The translations under genes were made by a program, and so were the position numbers. A DNA stretch of 22,662 nt from CAZZBK01 sp964652155. GTDB lineage: Bacteria; Planctomycetota; Planctomycetia; Pirellulales; PNKZ01. Positions within the stretch are counted from its first letter, which is position 1; each line of letters starts with the position of its first letter. The stretch spans positions 1-22,662 of the forward strand of contig CAZZBK010000099.1 in the NCBI GenBank assembly GCA_964652155.1, written 5' to 3'. Shown piece after piece: positions 1 to 7,195 of the stretch. The notes below the pieces were generated by a model, which was given only the letters and a program-made list of their open reading frames with translations, did not search any database and was not told where the DNA came from.

Positions 1-188
1 AGGGTACTCTTGCCCGAGCCACTGGGCCCGACCATGGCCAACAACTCCCCCTCGTACACGTTCAAGGCGACGTTGCGGAGCACCTCGACCGAGACTTCTC
101 CCATCGAATAGGTCTTGCCGACATGTTCAAGGCGCAGCAAGCTGCTACGCTGAGAGGAGGCGTCGTGGTGATTCGAGGAGAGTGCCAT
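1..188 (-). CDS. ABC transporter ATP-binding protein, N-terminal fragment (LolD/MacB-like)
   Basis: Only the first 62 codons are present; the gene runs off the left edge. Read on the minus strand from ATG at 188, it has a polar leader, then LLRLEHVGKTYSMGEV, a typical first strand of ABC ATPases of the LolD/MacB/FtsE type, and the Walker A motif GPSGSGKST at about residues 54-62. The protein would bind and hydrolyse ATP at the inner face of the membrane to power a transporter. The MGEV segment after the first strand is what MacB- and LolD-like lipoprotein or macrolide exporters usually have, so that subgroup is favoured, but the Q-loop, signature and Walker B lie outside the window. An ATG at 192 is in another frame. 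The gene is divergent from the helicase at 308. Confidence 0.88.
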   Translation of the reverse strand, partial: MALSSNHHDASSQRSSLLRLEHVGKTYSMGEVSVEVLRNVALNVYEGELLAMVGPSGSGKST

Positions 189-307
189 TGCATGCCACAA
201 AGTTGATGTAAACTACGCTGCTTACCATTGGGAATGTAGGTTTTTCGGCCCGCAGGGGCAACCCGGGGCCCTTGGTTTCCTGGTCTGGTCCGCTAACCGC
301 AAATATC

Positions 308-2221
308 ATGGCATCATTAACTTCCGTCACCCCCGAGGCTCATTTTGGCCAGTTATTACGCTGGCTCGAACAAGAAAGCCAAGCCACGGCCGAGCGTCTG
401 GTGGGACGAATTTCCAAGCTCCGAGGGGGCGAGGCCGAGCGATCAGGCCAAGCCTTGGTCGACCTGGCCATCTACGAGGAAGACGCGGGTATGGCCGGCC
501 GGTGGGTCGTCACCCTCGGAAAGCGTAACCGCACGCTCCGACTCCCCTGGACCCGGCTCGACACCGGCTCACCCGTGGTGCTCGTACCGGACGACGGTAG
601 CTCGGACGAGCATGTCCGGGGCATCGTGAGCCGTCGCAGCGAGACCACGATCGACGTCGTCATCGCCGACAGCGAAGAGTTGCCCGAGGCCGACACGTGG
701 CGGCTCAACTTGTCGCAAGACGAGATTGTGACCGAGCGGCAACGCGCGGCGCTGCGGGCCGCCGAGCGCGCCGGAGGCAATCGACTCGCGCATCTCAGGC
801 GTGTGCTGCTCGGCGAGCGGGCCGCCGAATTCTCGGCCGAGCGTGAGTTGAAACCGCTCAGTACCTCCTTGAACGCCTCGCAGTTGGCGGCGATCCGCTG
901 GGCGCTCAGCGCCAAGGAACTGGCACTGATCCACGGCCCTCCCGGCACCGGCAAGACCACGACCGTCGTCGAGTTGATTCGTCAAGCGATTCGTCGAGGC
1001 GAGAAAGTCCTCGCCTGCGCGCCGAGCAATCTGGCGGTCGACAACCTGCTGCAACGCTTGGTCGCGGCGGGAGAGCGCGTGGTGCGCGTCGGGCATCCGG
1101 CCCGGGTGCTCGCCGAACTGCGCGCACGAACGCTCGACGTGTTGGTCGCCGAGCACAACGACGTACAGGTGGCGCGCAAGCTGGTCAAGGACGCGCGGGC
1201 CTTGTTCCGCAAGGCCGGCAAGTACACGCGCGCCAAGCCCGCCGTCGGAGAAAAGCGGCAGCTGCGTGACGAGGCCAAGGCCCTGTTGTCCGATGCGAGA
1301 CGCCTCGAACACGCCGCCGTGCAGCACATACTCGACACGGCCGACGTGATCTGCGCCACGACCACCGGACTCGACGCGCAACTACTCGGCGAACGCATGT
1401 TCGACTGGGTCGTGATCGACGAGGCGTGCCAGAGCACCGAGCCGCCGTGCTGGATCCCGCTGCAACGCGCCGATCGTGTCGTGCTCGCCGGCGACCACTG
1501 TCAATTGCCCCCCACGGTCATCTCGACCGAGGCGCAACGCCAGGGCTTTGGGGTCAGCCTGTTCGAACGGATCGTCAAGCTGCAAGGACCCACGGTCGCG
1601 CGCCGGCTCGACGTGCAATATCGAATGCATGAGCACATCAGCGATTTTTCGTCGGCCGAGTTCTACGACGACGGGCTCGTCGCACACGAGTCCGTCGCCG
1701 CGCATCGGCTTTGCGAGCTGAGCAATATCACCTCACTGCCGCTGACCGAAACTCCCCTTGAGTTCATCGACACGGCCGGTGCAGGGCACGACGAACAAAA
1801 CGAGCCCGACGGCGATAGCCTGTTCAACGCAGGCGAGGCCGAGGTGGTCTCTCGGCTACTGCAATCGCTCATCGAGGCCGGTGTGCCAGCGGGCGATATC
1901 GCGATCATCACCCCCTACGCCGCGCAGGTCCGCTGGCTGCGGCAACTCATCACGCTCGATGGCCTTGAGATCGACACGGTCGACGGCTTTCAGGGACGAG
2001 AGAAAGAAGCGGTCATCATCTCGTTGGTGCGAGCCAATCCGCGCGGCGAGATTGGCTTTTTGAGCGATACGCGGCGGATGAACGTGGCCTGGACCCGAGC
2101 GCGTCGCAAGCTGATCGTGGTAGGAGATAGTGCGACGCTGGCCAACGAGCCTTTTTACGCGCGGATGCTCGAATACTGCGAACAACGCAGCGCCTACCGC
2201 TCGGTTTGGGAACTCGCGTGA
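308..2221 (+). CDS. Superfamily 1 DNA/RNA helicase, IGHMBP2/UPF1-like
   Basis: A predicted ATP-dependent 5'-3' helicase of the UPF1-like SF1B class, about 637 residues. The N-terminal 190 residues contain a beta-barrel-like stretch (GRWVVTLGKRN to VIADSEELPEAD) as in the 1B domain of IGHMBP2. The helicase core follows: Walker A GPPGTGKTT near residue 209, motif Ia APSNLAVDNL near 240, DEACQ (motif II) near 371, GDHCQLPPT (III) near 395, QYRMHEH (IV region) near 437, VDGFQGREKEAVI (V) near 557 and MNVAWTRARR (VI) near 588. All core motifs look intact. An in-frame TTG at 272 would add 12 residues; ATG at 308 is preferred because the family N-terminus begins right after it. No clear ribosome site precedes either start. 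The cellular role in bacteria is not established; nucleic-acid repair or RNA processing are both possible. Confidence 0.93.
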   Translation: MASLTSVTPEAHFGQLLRWLEQESQATAERLVGRISKLRGGEAERSGQALVDLAIYEEDAGMAGRWVVTLGKRNRTLRLPWTRLDTGSPVVLVPDDGSSDEHVRGIVSRRSETTIDVVIADSEELPEADTWRLNLSQDEIVTERQRAALRAAERAGGNRLAHLRRVLLGERAAEFSAERELKPLSTSLNASQLAAIRWALSAKELALIHGPPGTGKTTTVVELIRQAIRRGEKVLACAPSNLAVDNLLQRLVAAGERVVRVGHPARVLAELRARTLDVLVAEHNDVQVARKLVKDARALFRKAGKYTRAKPAVGEKRQLRDEAKALLSDARRLEHAAVQHILDTADVICATTTGLDAQLLGERMFDWVVIDEACQSTEPPCWIPLQRADRVVLAGDHCQLPPTVISTEAQRQGFGVSLFERIVKLQGPTVARRLDVQYRMHEHISDFSSAEFYDDGLVAHESVAAHRLCELSNITSLPLTETPLEFIDTAGAGHDEQNEPDGDSLFNAGEAEVVSRLLQSLIEAGVPAGDIAIITPYAAQVRWLRQLITLDGLEIDTVDGFQGREKEAVIISLVRANPRGEIGFLSDTRRMNVAWTRARRKLIVVGDSATLANEPFYARMLEYCEQRSAYRSVWELA

Positions 2222-2236
2222 AACGGTGTCGGCATC

Positions 2237-2242
2237 TATAAT
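2237..2242 (+). promoter_or_regulatory. Candidate -10 box upstream of hemC
   Basis: A perfect TATAAT lies in the 50-base gap between the helicase stop and the hemC ATG, 29 bases before that ATG. No good -35 box sits at the usual spacing: the nearest TTGGGA-like hexamer, at 2206-2211, is about 25 bases away. It suggests hemC may have its own promoter rather than depending only on read-through from the helicase gene. This is a pattern match only. Confidence 0.35.
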
Positions 2243-2271
2243 AGTGGTTTCTATTTTTTGAGAGCAGCGGC

Positions 2272-3204
2272 ATGTGTGCAGCGTTGAGGATTGGTACCCG
2301 TGGCAGTGCGTTGGCCCGTTGGCAGGCCAACTGGGTCGCTGCGCAATTGCAGCAGCACGGGGTCGAGGTCGAGTTGATCCCCATCTCGACGAGGGGCGAT
2401 CGTCAGCAGGTCGGCCCGATCGCTTCGATCTCGGGGGGCGAGGGAGTCTTCACCAAGGAATTGCAACGCGCGCTATTGGCCGGCGAGGTCGACCTGGCCG
2501 TGCATAGCCTGAAAGACCTCCCCACGGCACCGATCGAAGGGCTCGCGTTGCTCGCCGTCCCCGCGCGCGGACCGCTCGGCGACGTGCTCATCGCGCGCGA
2601 GGCCGCGTCGTTTGACGAACTCAAGCAACACTCGGTCATCGCGACCGGCAGCCTACGGCGTCGCGCGCAGCTCTGGCACGCCCGGCCCGACTTGCAGATG
2701 ATCGACATTCGCGGGAACGTTGAAACCCGCATCCGGAAATTACACGACGGCGAGTTCGACGCCTTGATCCTGGCCGAGGCGGGGGTCACACGTTTGGAAC
2801 TCGCCCAGAATGTCACGCAATTGTTGCCACGCTCGCTGATCCTGCCAGCTGTCGGCCAAGGGGCATTGGGTCTCGAAGGCCGTGGCGACGACCCGGCGAC
2901 CCGCGCGGCGGTTGCGGTACTCAACGATCCGGCGACCCACGCCTCGGTGTTGGCCGAGCGCTCGCTGCTGCTCAACATTCGCGGCGGGTGCTTGGCACCA
3001 GTCGGAGCCTGGGGGCGAATCGAAGCCGGTCAACTGCGGCTCTCGGCGGTCGTGCTCAGCGGCGACGGCAAGACACGCTTGTCGGCCGAGGGGGTCGACG
3101 CGCCCGAGAACGCAGCCGCGCTCGGCGAAACACTGGCGCAGGAATTGATCGCTCAAGGCGCGACTGCGCTCATTCAAGCCTGCCGCGAAACGCCTCCGTC
3201 ATAG
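2272..3204 (+). CDS. hemC: Porphobilinogen deaminase (hydroxymethylbilane synthase)
   Basis: Cytoplasmic enzyme that joins four porphobilinogen molecules into hydroxymethylbilane in haem and tetrapyrrole synthesis. The 310-residue product matches the usual family length. It opens with LRIGTRGSALARWQANWV (the family reads RIGTR.S.LA..QA), carries STRGDRQQ near residue 40, EVDLAVHSLKDLP near 75-88, ATGSLRRRAQL near 125, DIRGNVETR near 145, and ends with the cofactor site RGGCLAPVGA, where Cys240 should bind the dipyrromethane cofactor. All expected residues are present, including the Arg-rich substrate loop and Asp in HSLKD. The ATG at 2272 gives the correct N-terminus. It follows the helicase by 50 bases and converges on pdxA. 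No other tetrapyrrole gene is nearby. Confidence 0.97.
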   Translation: MCAALRIGTRGSALARWQANWVAAQLQQHGVEVELIPISTRGDRQQVGPIASISGGEGVFTKELQRALLAGEVDLAVHSLKDLPTAPIEGLALLAVPARGPLGDVLIAREAASFDELKQHSVIATGSLRRRAQLWHARPDLQMIDIRGNVETRIRKLHDGEFDALILAEAGVTRLELAQNVTQLLPRSLILPAVGQGALGLEGRGDDPATRAAVAVLNDPATHASVLAERSLLLNIRGGCLAPVGAWGRIEAGQLRLSAVVLSGDGKTRLSAEGVDAPENAAALGETLAQELIAQGATALIQACRETPPS

Positions 3205-3231
3205 CGGCGGTTCTCATATCAATCGTGCGTT

Positions 3232-3249
3232 GACCACATCCGCGTGGTC
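3232..3249. terminator. Short hairpin between convergent hemC and pdxA
   Basis: GACCAC (3232-3237) pairs perfectly with GTGGTC (3244-3249) around a six-base loop. It starts 28 bases after the hemC stop. There is no T-run, so intrinsic termination is uncertain. It lies just before the longer hairpin at 3267-3290. Confidence 0.35.
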
Positions 3250-3266
3250 GTGCTTCGAGATGATCA

Positions 3267-3290
3267 CATGCTCACGCAGACGTGAGCATG
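3267..3290. terminator. Perfect 10-bp hairpin, candidate bidirectional terminator of hemC and pdxA
   Basis: CATGCTCACG (3267-3276) and CGTGAGCATG (3281-3290) are exact reverse complements around the loop CAGA. The hairpin sits 62 bases after the hemC stop and 15 bases past the pdxA stop on the other strand, the expected place for a shared terminator between convergent genes. It lacks a T-tract on either strand, so it could instead stabilise the 3' ends of both transcripts. Confidence 0.55.
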
Positions 3291-3305
3291 GCACGCGAAC
3301 CTAAA

Positions 3306-4265
3306 TCATTGTGGCTTGCTTTGTGCCAATCGCAGAGCGAGTCGCGCGGCCGAGAAGAGGCTACTCGGCGAGGCGACCCCTTGCCAGGCAATATCGCAGG
3401 CCGTGCCATGATCGACGCTCGTGCGAACGATCGGCAGACCAAGGGTCGTATTCACGGCTGTATCAAACGCGAGTGCCTTGACCGGTATGTGTCCTTGATC
3501 GTGGTACATGCACACAAAGGCGTCGGTCGACCGTCGTTTGGGCAACAAGAAAGCCGTGTCGGCCGGCAAGGGCCCTTCGATGATCGCGCCACACGCTCGA
3601 GCGCGTTCGATCGCCGGAATAATGATCCGCTCCTCCTCACGATCGCCGAACAGGCCATGCTCGCCGGCGTGTGGATTCAACCCGCACACGACCAGCCGGG
3701 GTGTTTCCTGCCGCAGACACGCGATCGCGGCGGCCGTGAGTTCGATCACGTCAACGATCCGCTCGATGGTGAGTTGCTGCGGGACATCGCGGTAGCCAAT
3801 GTGTGTCGTGACGAACGAACAAGTGATCTCGTCCGAGTATTGCATCATGCAGGAGCGAGCCGCTTGGCATCGCTCGGCGAAAATCTCGGTGTGACCCGGG
3901 TAGCGATGCCCGGCGGCGTGCAAAGCCTCTTTGCTGATGGGAGCGGTGGCGACGGCCGAAACTCGGCCGGCGAGCGCGTCGTCGATGGCGCGTTGAATGT
4001 AAGCGTAGGCCGCGGCACCCGTCGCCGCGTTGGCTTGGCCAGGCGTGAATTGATCGAGTTTGATCTGCCGCAGGTCAACGACCCGCTCCGCGTTGAAGGG
4101 CAAGCCGGTCACCTGAGCCACGCGCTCGAGCACCGCGACATCGCCATAAACACTCGGGCGACACTCGGCCACGAGCGACTCGTCGGCCAGGAGCCGCAAG
4201 CAAAGCTCGGGGCCCACGCCGGCCGGGTCCCCCATCGTGACGGCCAAAGGCTTTCGCTCGCTCAT
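3306..4265 (-). CDS. pdxA: 4-hydroxythreonine-4-phosphate dehydrogenase
   Basis: Cytoplasmic NAD-dependent enzyme of the deoxyxylulose-phosphate route to pyridoxal phosphate. It oxidises 4-phosphohydroxy-L-threonine to a product that condenses in the PdxJ reaction. The 319-residue protein opens with LAVTMGDPAGVGPEL, the family hallmark, and has GHTEIFAERC near residue 140. The three metal-binding histidines are visible in TTHIGYRDVP, GLNPHAGEHGLFGDRE and YHDQGHIPVK. Length and motifs are normal for PdxA, although PdxA-like enzymes of other pathways (PdxA2) share these motifs. The ATG at 4265 lies 6 bases after the stop of the upstream cupin gene, so the two are almost certainly co-transcribed. 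The end converges with hemC. Confidence 0.95.
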   Translation of the reverse strand: MSERKPLAVTMGDPAGVGPELCLRLLADESLVAECRPSVYGDVAVLERVAQVTGLPFNAERVVDLRQIKLDQFTPGQANAATGAAAYAYIQRAIDDALAGRVSAVATAPISKEALHAAGHRYPGHTEIFAERCQAARSCMMQYSDEITCSFVTTHIGYRDVPQQLTIERIVDVIELTAAAIACLRQETPRLVVCGLNPHAGEHGLFGDREEERIIIPAIERARACGAIIEGPLPADTAFLLPKRRSTDAFVCMYHDQGHIPVKALAFDTAVNTTLGLPIVRTSVDHGTACDIAWQGVASPSSLFSAARLALRLAQSKPQ

Positions 4266-4271
4266 GGCTCG

Positions 4272-4637
4272 TTAAGGCTGCTCAGACACGGTTGGGATAT
4301 AGCGATTGGCCAGTTCGGCGTAATCTTCGCGAACAGGGCTGAACACATCGAGCACCGTTGCCGGCCCGCCTATCGCCACGGCGCGATGCGGCACATTCGG
4401 CGGAATTAAGAACAACGAGCCACTCTCGACAATCCGGGTCTCGTCGCCGATCGTGAGTTGCACGCGGCCGTGCAGCAGTACTCCGCCCTGCTCGTGAGGA
4501 TGGCTGTGCATCGGTACCTCGGCCCCCTCGTCCATTTGCAGGTACGAGAGCATCAGGTTCTGACCAAATGGCGTCCGCATTCGGCAGCCGGGGACCGGAC
4601 TGATTTCAGGGACCGATTGAATGTCAATAAAACCCAT
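4272..4637 (-). CDS. Small cupin-domain protein
   Basis: A 121-residue single-domain cupin, likely cytoplasmic. Cupin motif 1 is GAEVPMHSHPHEQGGVLLHG: His44, His46 and Glu49 are the expected metal ligands. Motif 2 is GSLFLIPPNVPHRAV, with His84 the fourth ligand. All four ligands are kept, so metal binding is likely; substrate is unknown. Such proteins range from sugar-binding regulators to isomerases and dioxygenases. The ATG at 4637 starts the only stretch with cupin similarity; the same frame stays open upstream to about 5279 but runs antisense to the gene at 4850-5209. It lies 6 bases upstream of pdxA, in one transcription unit, so a link to vitamin B6 metabolism is possible but unproven. 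Confidence 0.87.
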   Translation of the reverse strand: MGFIDIQSVPEISPVPGCRMRTPFGQNLMLSYLQMDEGAEVPMHSHPHEQGGVLLHGRVQLTIGDETRIVESGSLFLIPPNVPHRAVAIGGPATVLDVFSPVREDYAELANRYIPTVSEQP

Positions 4638-4725
4638 CGTTGACGCGCTCCGCCGAGTGAGACAGCACGAATACGTTAGATGGCCTGATTCTAGTCGATC
4701 GCGGCGCGAGATACAGGTGCCGTGC

Positions 4726-4760
4726 GTTTGAATCCGACCCGGGTTTGAATCCGAGCCGGG
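4726..4760 (+). repeat. Tandem 18-mer direct repeat
   Basis: Two copies of an 18-base unit reading GTTTGAATCCGAsCCGGG occur at 4726-4743 and 4743-4760, offset by 17 bases and differing at one position (C or G). They sit upstream of the cupin gene and run into the inverted repeat at 4754-4829. Confidence 0.7.
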
Positions 4761-4829
4761 GACGTGAGTCCCCGGATAACTCAGCGTATGGCGAGGCCAA
4801 CTAATCCGGGGGCTCACGCCTCCGGCTTG
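4754..4829. repeat. Paired inverted repeat, GAGCCGGGG...CCCCGGATAA type
   Basis: The left unit at 4754-4779 contains a perfect 8-bp hairpin, CCGGGGAC (4756-4763) and GTCCCCGG (4768-4775), around GTGA. A second unit at 4803-4829 is a near reverse complement of the whole left unit (TAATCCGGGGGCTCACGCC, then TCCGGCTT), so the two could pair with each other or each fold alone. The element fills most of the 212-base gap between the cupin start and the end of the gene at 4850. No open reading frame or transposase is linked to it. Confidence 0.75.
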
Positions 4830-4849
4830 GAAAGAAAGGGTGGCGCGGC

Positions 4850-5209
4850 TCAGCGGAGATAGACCGCTTGATTGTCGAGCGTTGGGGTGACGATGCCCAG
4901 CTTTTGAGCCCGCGCGCGCAACGAGAACTGAAAATGCTGGATCTGTTTCGAGGGTTTGAGCCGGGCGTAGACGAATGCGCTGTCGACGAGTGTACGGGGC
5001 AACTTGCCGTCGTCGACCAGCTTGACGACGTCGGCGATGTAGGTGAACTCGACGGGTCGCCGGGCCCGCAGTCCCTTTTCCAATTGCGACTTGAGTCCAA
5101 GCGAGTTGATGCCCGCGGCGGGCGGATCGTCGCCCAGCAATCGTGCGGCCGAGAGGGCCACGAGTCCGCCGATCATGAGAGCCGCCAGCGCCAGCTTCGC
5201 TTTCATCAT
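4850..5209 (-). CDS. Small exported protein of unknown function
   Basis: Function not recognised. The 119-residue product begins MMKAKLALAALMIGGLVALS, a lysine-bearing n-region followed by a hydrophobic segment to about residue 25, so it is probably exported or anchored by one N-terminal helix. The mature part is charged and contains VEFTYIADVVKLVDDGKLP and a C-terminal stretch rich in Arg, Lys and Gln. No catalytic motif was seen. Start choice: AAGG sits a few bases before ATG 5209 and the adjacent ATG 5206, which favours these over an in-frame codon at 5224 (MRRRC...). The gene is divergent from the secreted protein at 5378; whether they are related in function is unknown. Confidence 0.72.
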   Translation of the reverse strand: MMKAKLALAALMIGGLVALSAARLLGDDPPAAGINSLGLKSQLEKGLRARRPVEFTYIADVVKLVDDGKLPRTLVDSAFVYARLKPSKQIQHFQFSLRARAQKLGIVTPTLDNQAVYLR

Positions 5210-5377
5210 GCACCTTCGCCGCAAGAGAGATGGTCTCGAAATCGAGGCGGCTTATCGCGAAAAGCGACGGTCGCGTCAAGTTCGTTATTCGCGTGGCAGG
5301 GTTTGCCAGCGGGGGATATCATGGAGGCGGCGTTCGCGTTCCACCCCGTTCCAAACGTAAAGCCAGTCCGTGCCACC

Positions 5378-7072
5378 ATGACCGTTCGGATCTTTGTCGG
5401 AGCATGCCTGATGCTCGTCGCCGCTAGCACGCTTGCGCTGGCAGCCGACACCGATCTGCGCGCGTTGTTCGAGCAACTCAACGACGACCGTTTTGAAGTG
5501 CGACAACTCGCGCTCGAACGACTGGAACGGCTCGCCGACGATCAGGCAAATCACGAGCCGCTGGCCGCCGCGGCTCAACCGTGGCTGCAACGTCTCGACA
5601 CGCCACTCGAGACGCGACAGGCCTTGCAGCGGCTCGGTGCCAAGTTGCCGCGTCTCGCCACGAACGCGCCGGTCACAGCCGCCCAGATCGACGACCTCGT
5701 CGCGGCCCTCGACAGCCAAAAATTCAGCGAACGAATTGCCGCCGACGAACAGTTCAAGCTGCTCGTGCTGCGCGCGGATGTCTCGGCCACGCTGCTCGAT
5801 CGCCTATTGTTGGTACTTGAGGCCGGCGAACTCGACCGACCGCTGCGGCAAGACATTGAGCAGTACTGGGAGTCGGCTCGGCAAACTTGGCTCGCTGACG
5901 ACGAGCGGCGCTATCCACTCGTGGAATTGAAAGACGACCGACTGACGGCACTCATCGAACCATTGGTCTCGGCTGACGCGACGGAGGAGAGCGCCTCCCA
6001 GCAGGTTGAACTCATCGAACGACAATTGCGGCTTCATCTGGCACACAGCGTCGAGACGGCCCGCATCGCCTCGGCGTTACAGGCCGCCAGCGAGCGAGCC
6101 AACCTGCCGTCCCAAGCCCAAGCCCGGCTCGACGAACTGTTGCAGTGGACCAAGCCGGCGATGGTCGCCGAGTTTTGGGATCTCGGCAAGCACGGCGGGA
6201 TCCAACATCTGCTGGTCGACGTCCCCAGCCAGGCCCCCGGAGCGGTGCGCCCCAGTCACTTCGATCGCATTAACGACCGGACGGCCCATTGCGTGAGCGG
6301 CAACACGCTCGAGCCGGGCGATTATCCGGTGGGGGAGTTTTTCCCGCACCCGCATCGCAACACGGCGGCGTTTCATTTGGTGAATCTGCCCACCCCGCGG
6401 GCCCGACTGGCCTACGAACCGCGTGTAAAGCGGCTCGGGGCGCAACGCCTGGCCGAGATATCGGCCCGCACGCTGTCACGCTGGCTAGAGCGCGGCGCGC
6501 CGTTGTCGCTGGAACAGTTGCGGCTGCTGGCCTGGTTCGATCCCGACACACTGTCGCGTCAAGGGCCCAAGTTACTCACCAAGATCGACGACGTGATGCT
6601 GGGAGAATCGCCTGGCGATGAGGTGCCGCGCGGCCTGAGCCATCATGGCGTGCTGTGCTTGATGCTTGCGCGGCGCGGGACAATCGAGGCGGTGGCGAGC
6701 CTGATCGAGGCGCTCGACGACGGCCGATTCCTAAAGCAAGCGGAGAGCATCTCGGAAGAGTTCGCCTGGCTGAGCGTGCTGAGCATCCTGAATCGTGCGC
6801 GCGGAGCCGAGGCAGACCGACGGCTCGTGCAACTCTTGGGTCGACGGCAAGCGGTGTTCGCCACGGAGGGAGAAGCGCGCGATCTGGGCGCGTCGGCTGC
6901 GGCTCTGTTGTTGCAGCGCTACGAACAATCGCCCGAGTCGTATGGCCTGAAGCTGCATAGCCCGCCGGTCTTATTGGCCGTGAGCGACTTACCGCCGCTG
7001 TACTCCTGGGAGAGCTCGACGGCCGAAAAGAAGGTTCGCGACTGGTGGACCTCGCGCGTGAGTCGACCGTAG
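5378..7072 (+). CDS. Exported HEAT-like repeat protein of unknown function
   Basis: A 564-residue product with a clean signal peptide, MTVRIFVGACLMLVAASTLA, and an Ala-x-Ala site before ADTDLRALF, so it is predicted to be exported. The mature start, LFEQLNDDRFEVRQLALERL, resembles a HEAT-like helical repeat, and the rest to about residue 270 is rich in leucine, glutamate and arginine, compatible with an alpha solenoid. A middle part with GEFFPHPHRNTAAFHLVNLP (about residues 316-335) breaks the pattern and looks conserved. No catalytic motif is evident. ATG 5378 is chosen because the signal peptide starts there; ATG 5321, preceded by GGGGG, is in frame and would add 19 residues ahead of the signal peptide. 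It converges with the membrane gene ending at 7196. Confidence 0.8.
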   Translation: MTVRIFVGACLMLVAASTLALAADTDLRALFEQLNDDRFEVRQLALERLERLADDQANHEPLAAAAQPWLQRLDTPLETRQALQRLGAKLPRLATNAPVTAAQIDDLVAALDSQKFSERIAADEQFKLLVLRADVSATLLDRLLLVLEAGELDRPLRQDIEQYWESARQTWLADDERRYPLVELKDDRLTALIEPLVSADATEESASQQVELIERQLRLHLAHSVETARIASALQAASERANLPSQAQARLDELLQWTKPAMVAEFWDLGKHGGIQHLLVDVPSQAPGAVRPSHFDRINDRTAHCVSGNTLEPGDYPVGEFFPHPHRNTAAFHLVNLPTPRARLAYEPRVKRLGAQRLAEISARTLSRWLERGAPLSLEQLRLLAWFDPDTLSRQGPKLLTKIDDVMLGESPGDEVPRGLSHHGVLCLMLARRGTIEAVASLIEALDDGRFLKQAESISEEFAWLSVLSILNRARGAEADRRLVQLLGRRQAVFATEGEARDLGASAAALLLQRYEQSPESYGLKLHSPPVLLAVSDLPPLYSWESSTAEKKVRDWWTSRVSRP

Positions 7073-7086
7073 TCAAATCGTCTTTC

Positions 7087-7171
7087 GTTAGCCGCGACGC
7101 GCAGCGGAGCGCGTATAGAAGGTCAATCGGTGAGGCTGATCTTTCGCGCTCCGCTGCGCGTCGCGGCTAAC
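7087..7171. repeat. Long perfect inverted repeat, family copy 1 (between convergent genes)
   Basis: A 27-base arm at 7087-7113, starting GTTAGCCGCGACGCGCAGCG, has its exact reverse complement at 7145-7171, separated by a 31-base loop. It starts 14 bases after the stop of the secreted gene and ends 24 bases beyond the stop of the convergent membrane gene. The same arms recur at 21255-21340 with an unrelated loop. It could act as a shared terminator or 3'-end stabiliser; it has no T-run. It may also be a REP- or MITE-like mobile repeat. Confidence 0.9.
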
Positions 7172-7195
7172 TGAACGAATGCAGGGCGAGTAACC

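Noticed and set aside
3282..4409. 375-codon plus-strand open frame
   Set aside because: It runs antisense through pdxA and the cupin gene, which have clear family motifs; its own translation is low in hydrophobic pattern and has no recognisable motif.
4638..5279. In-frame N-terminal extension of the cupin gene
   Set aside because: It is antisense-strand sequence sharing space with the gene at 4850-5209, reads through hairpin repeats, and adds Arg/Gly/His-rich residues with no similarity to cupins.
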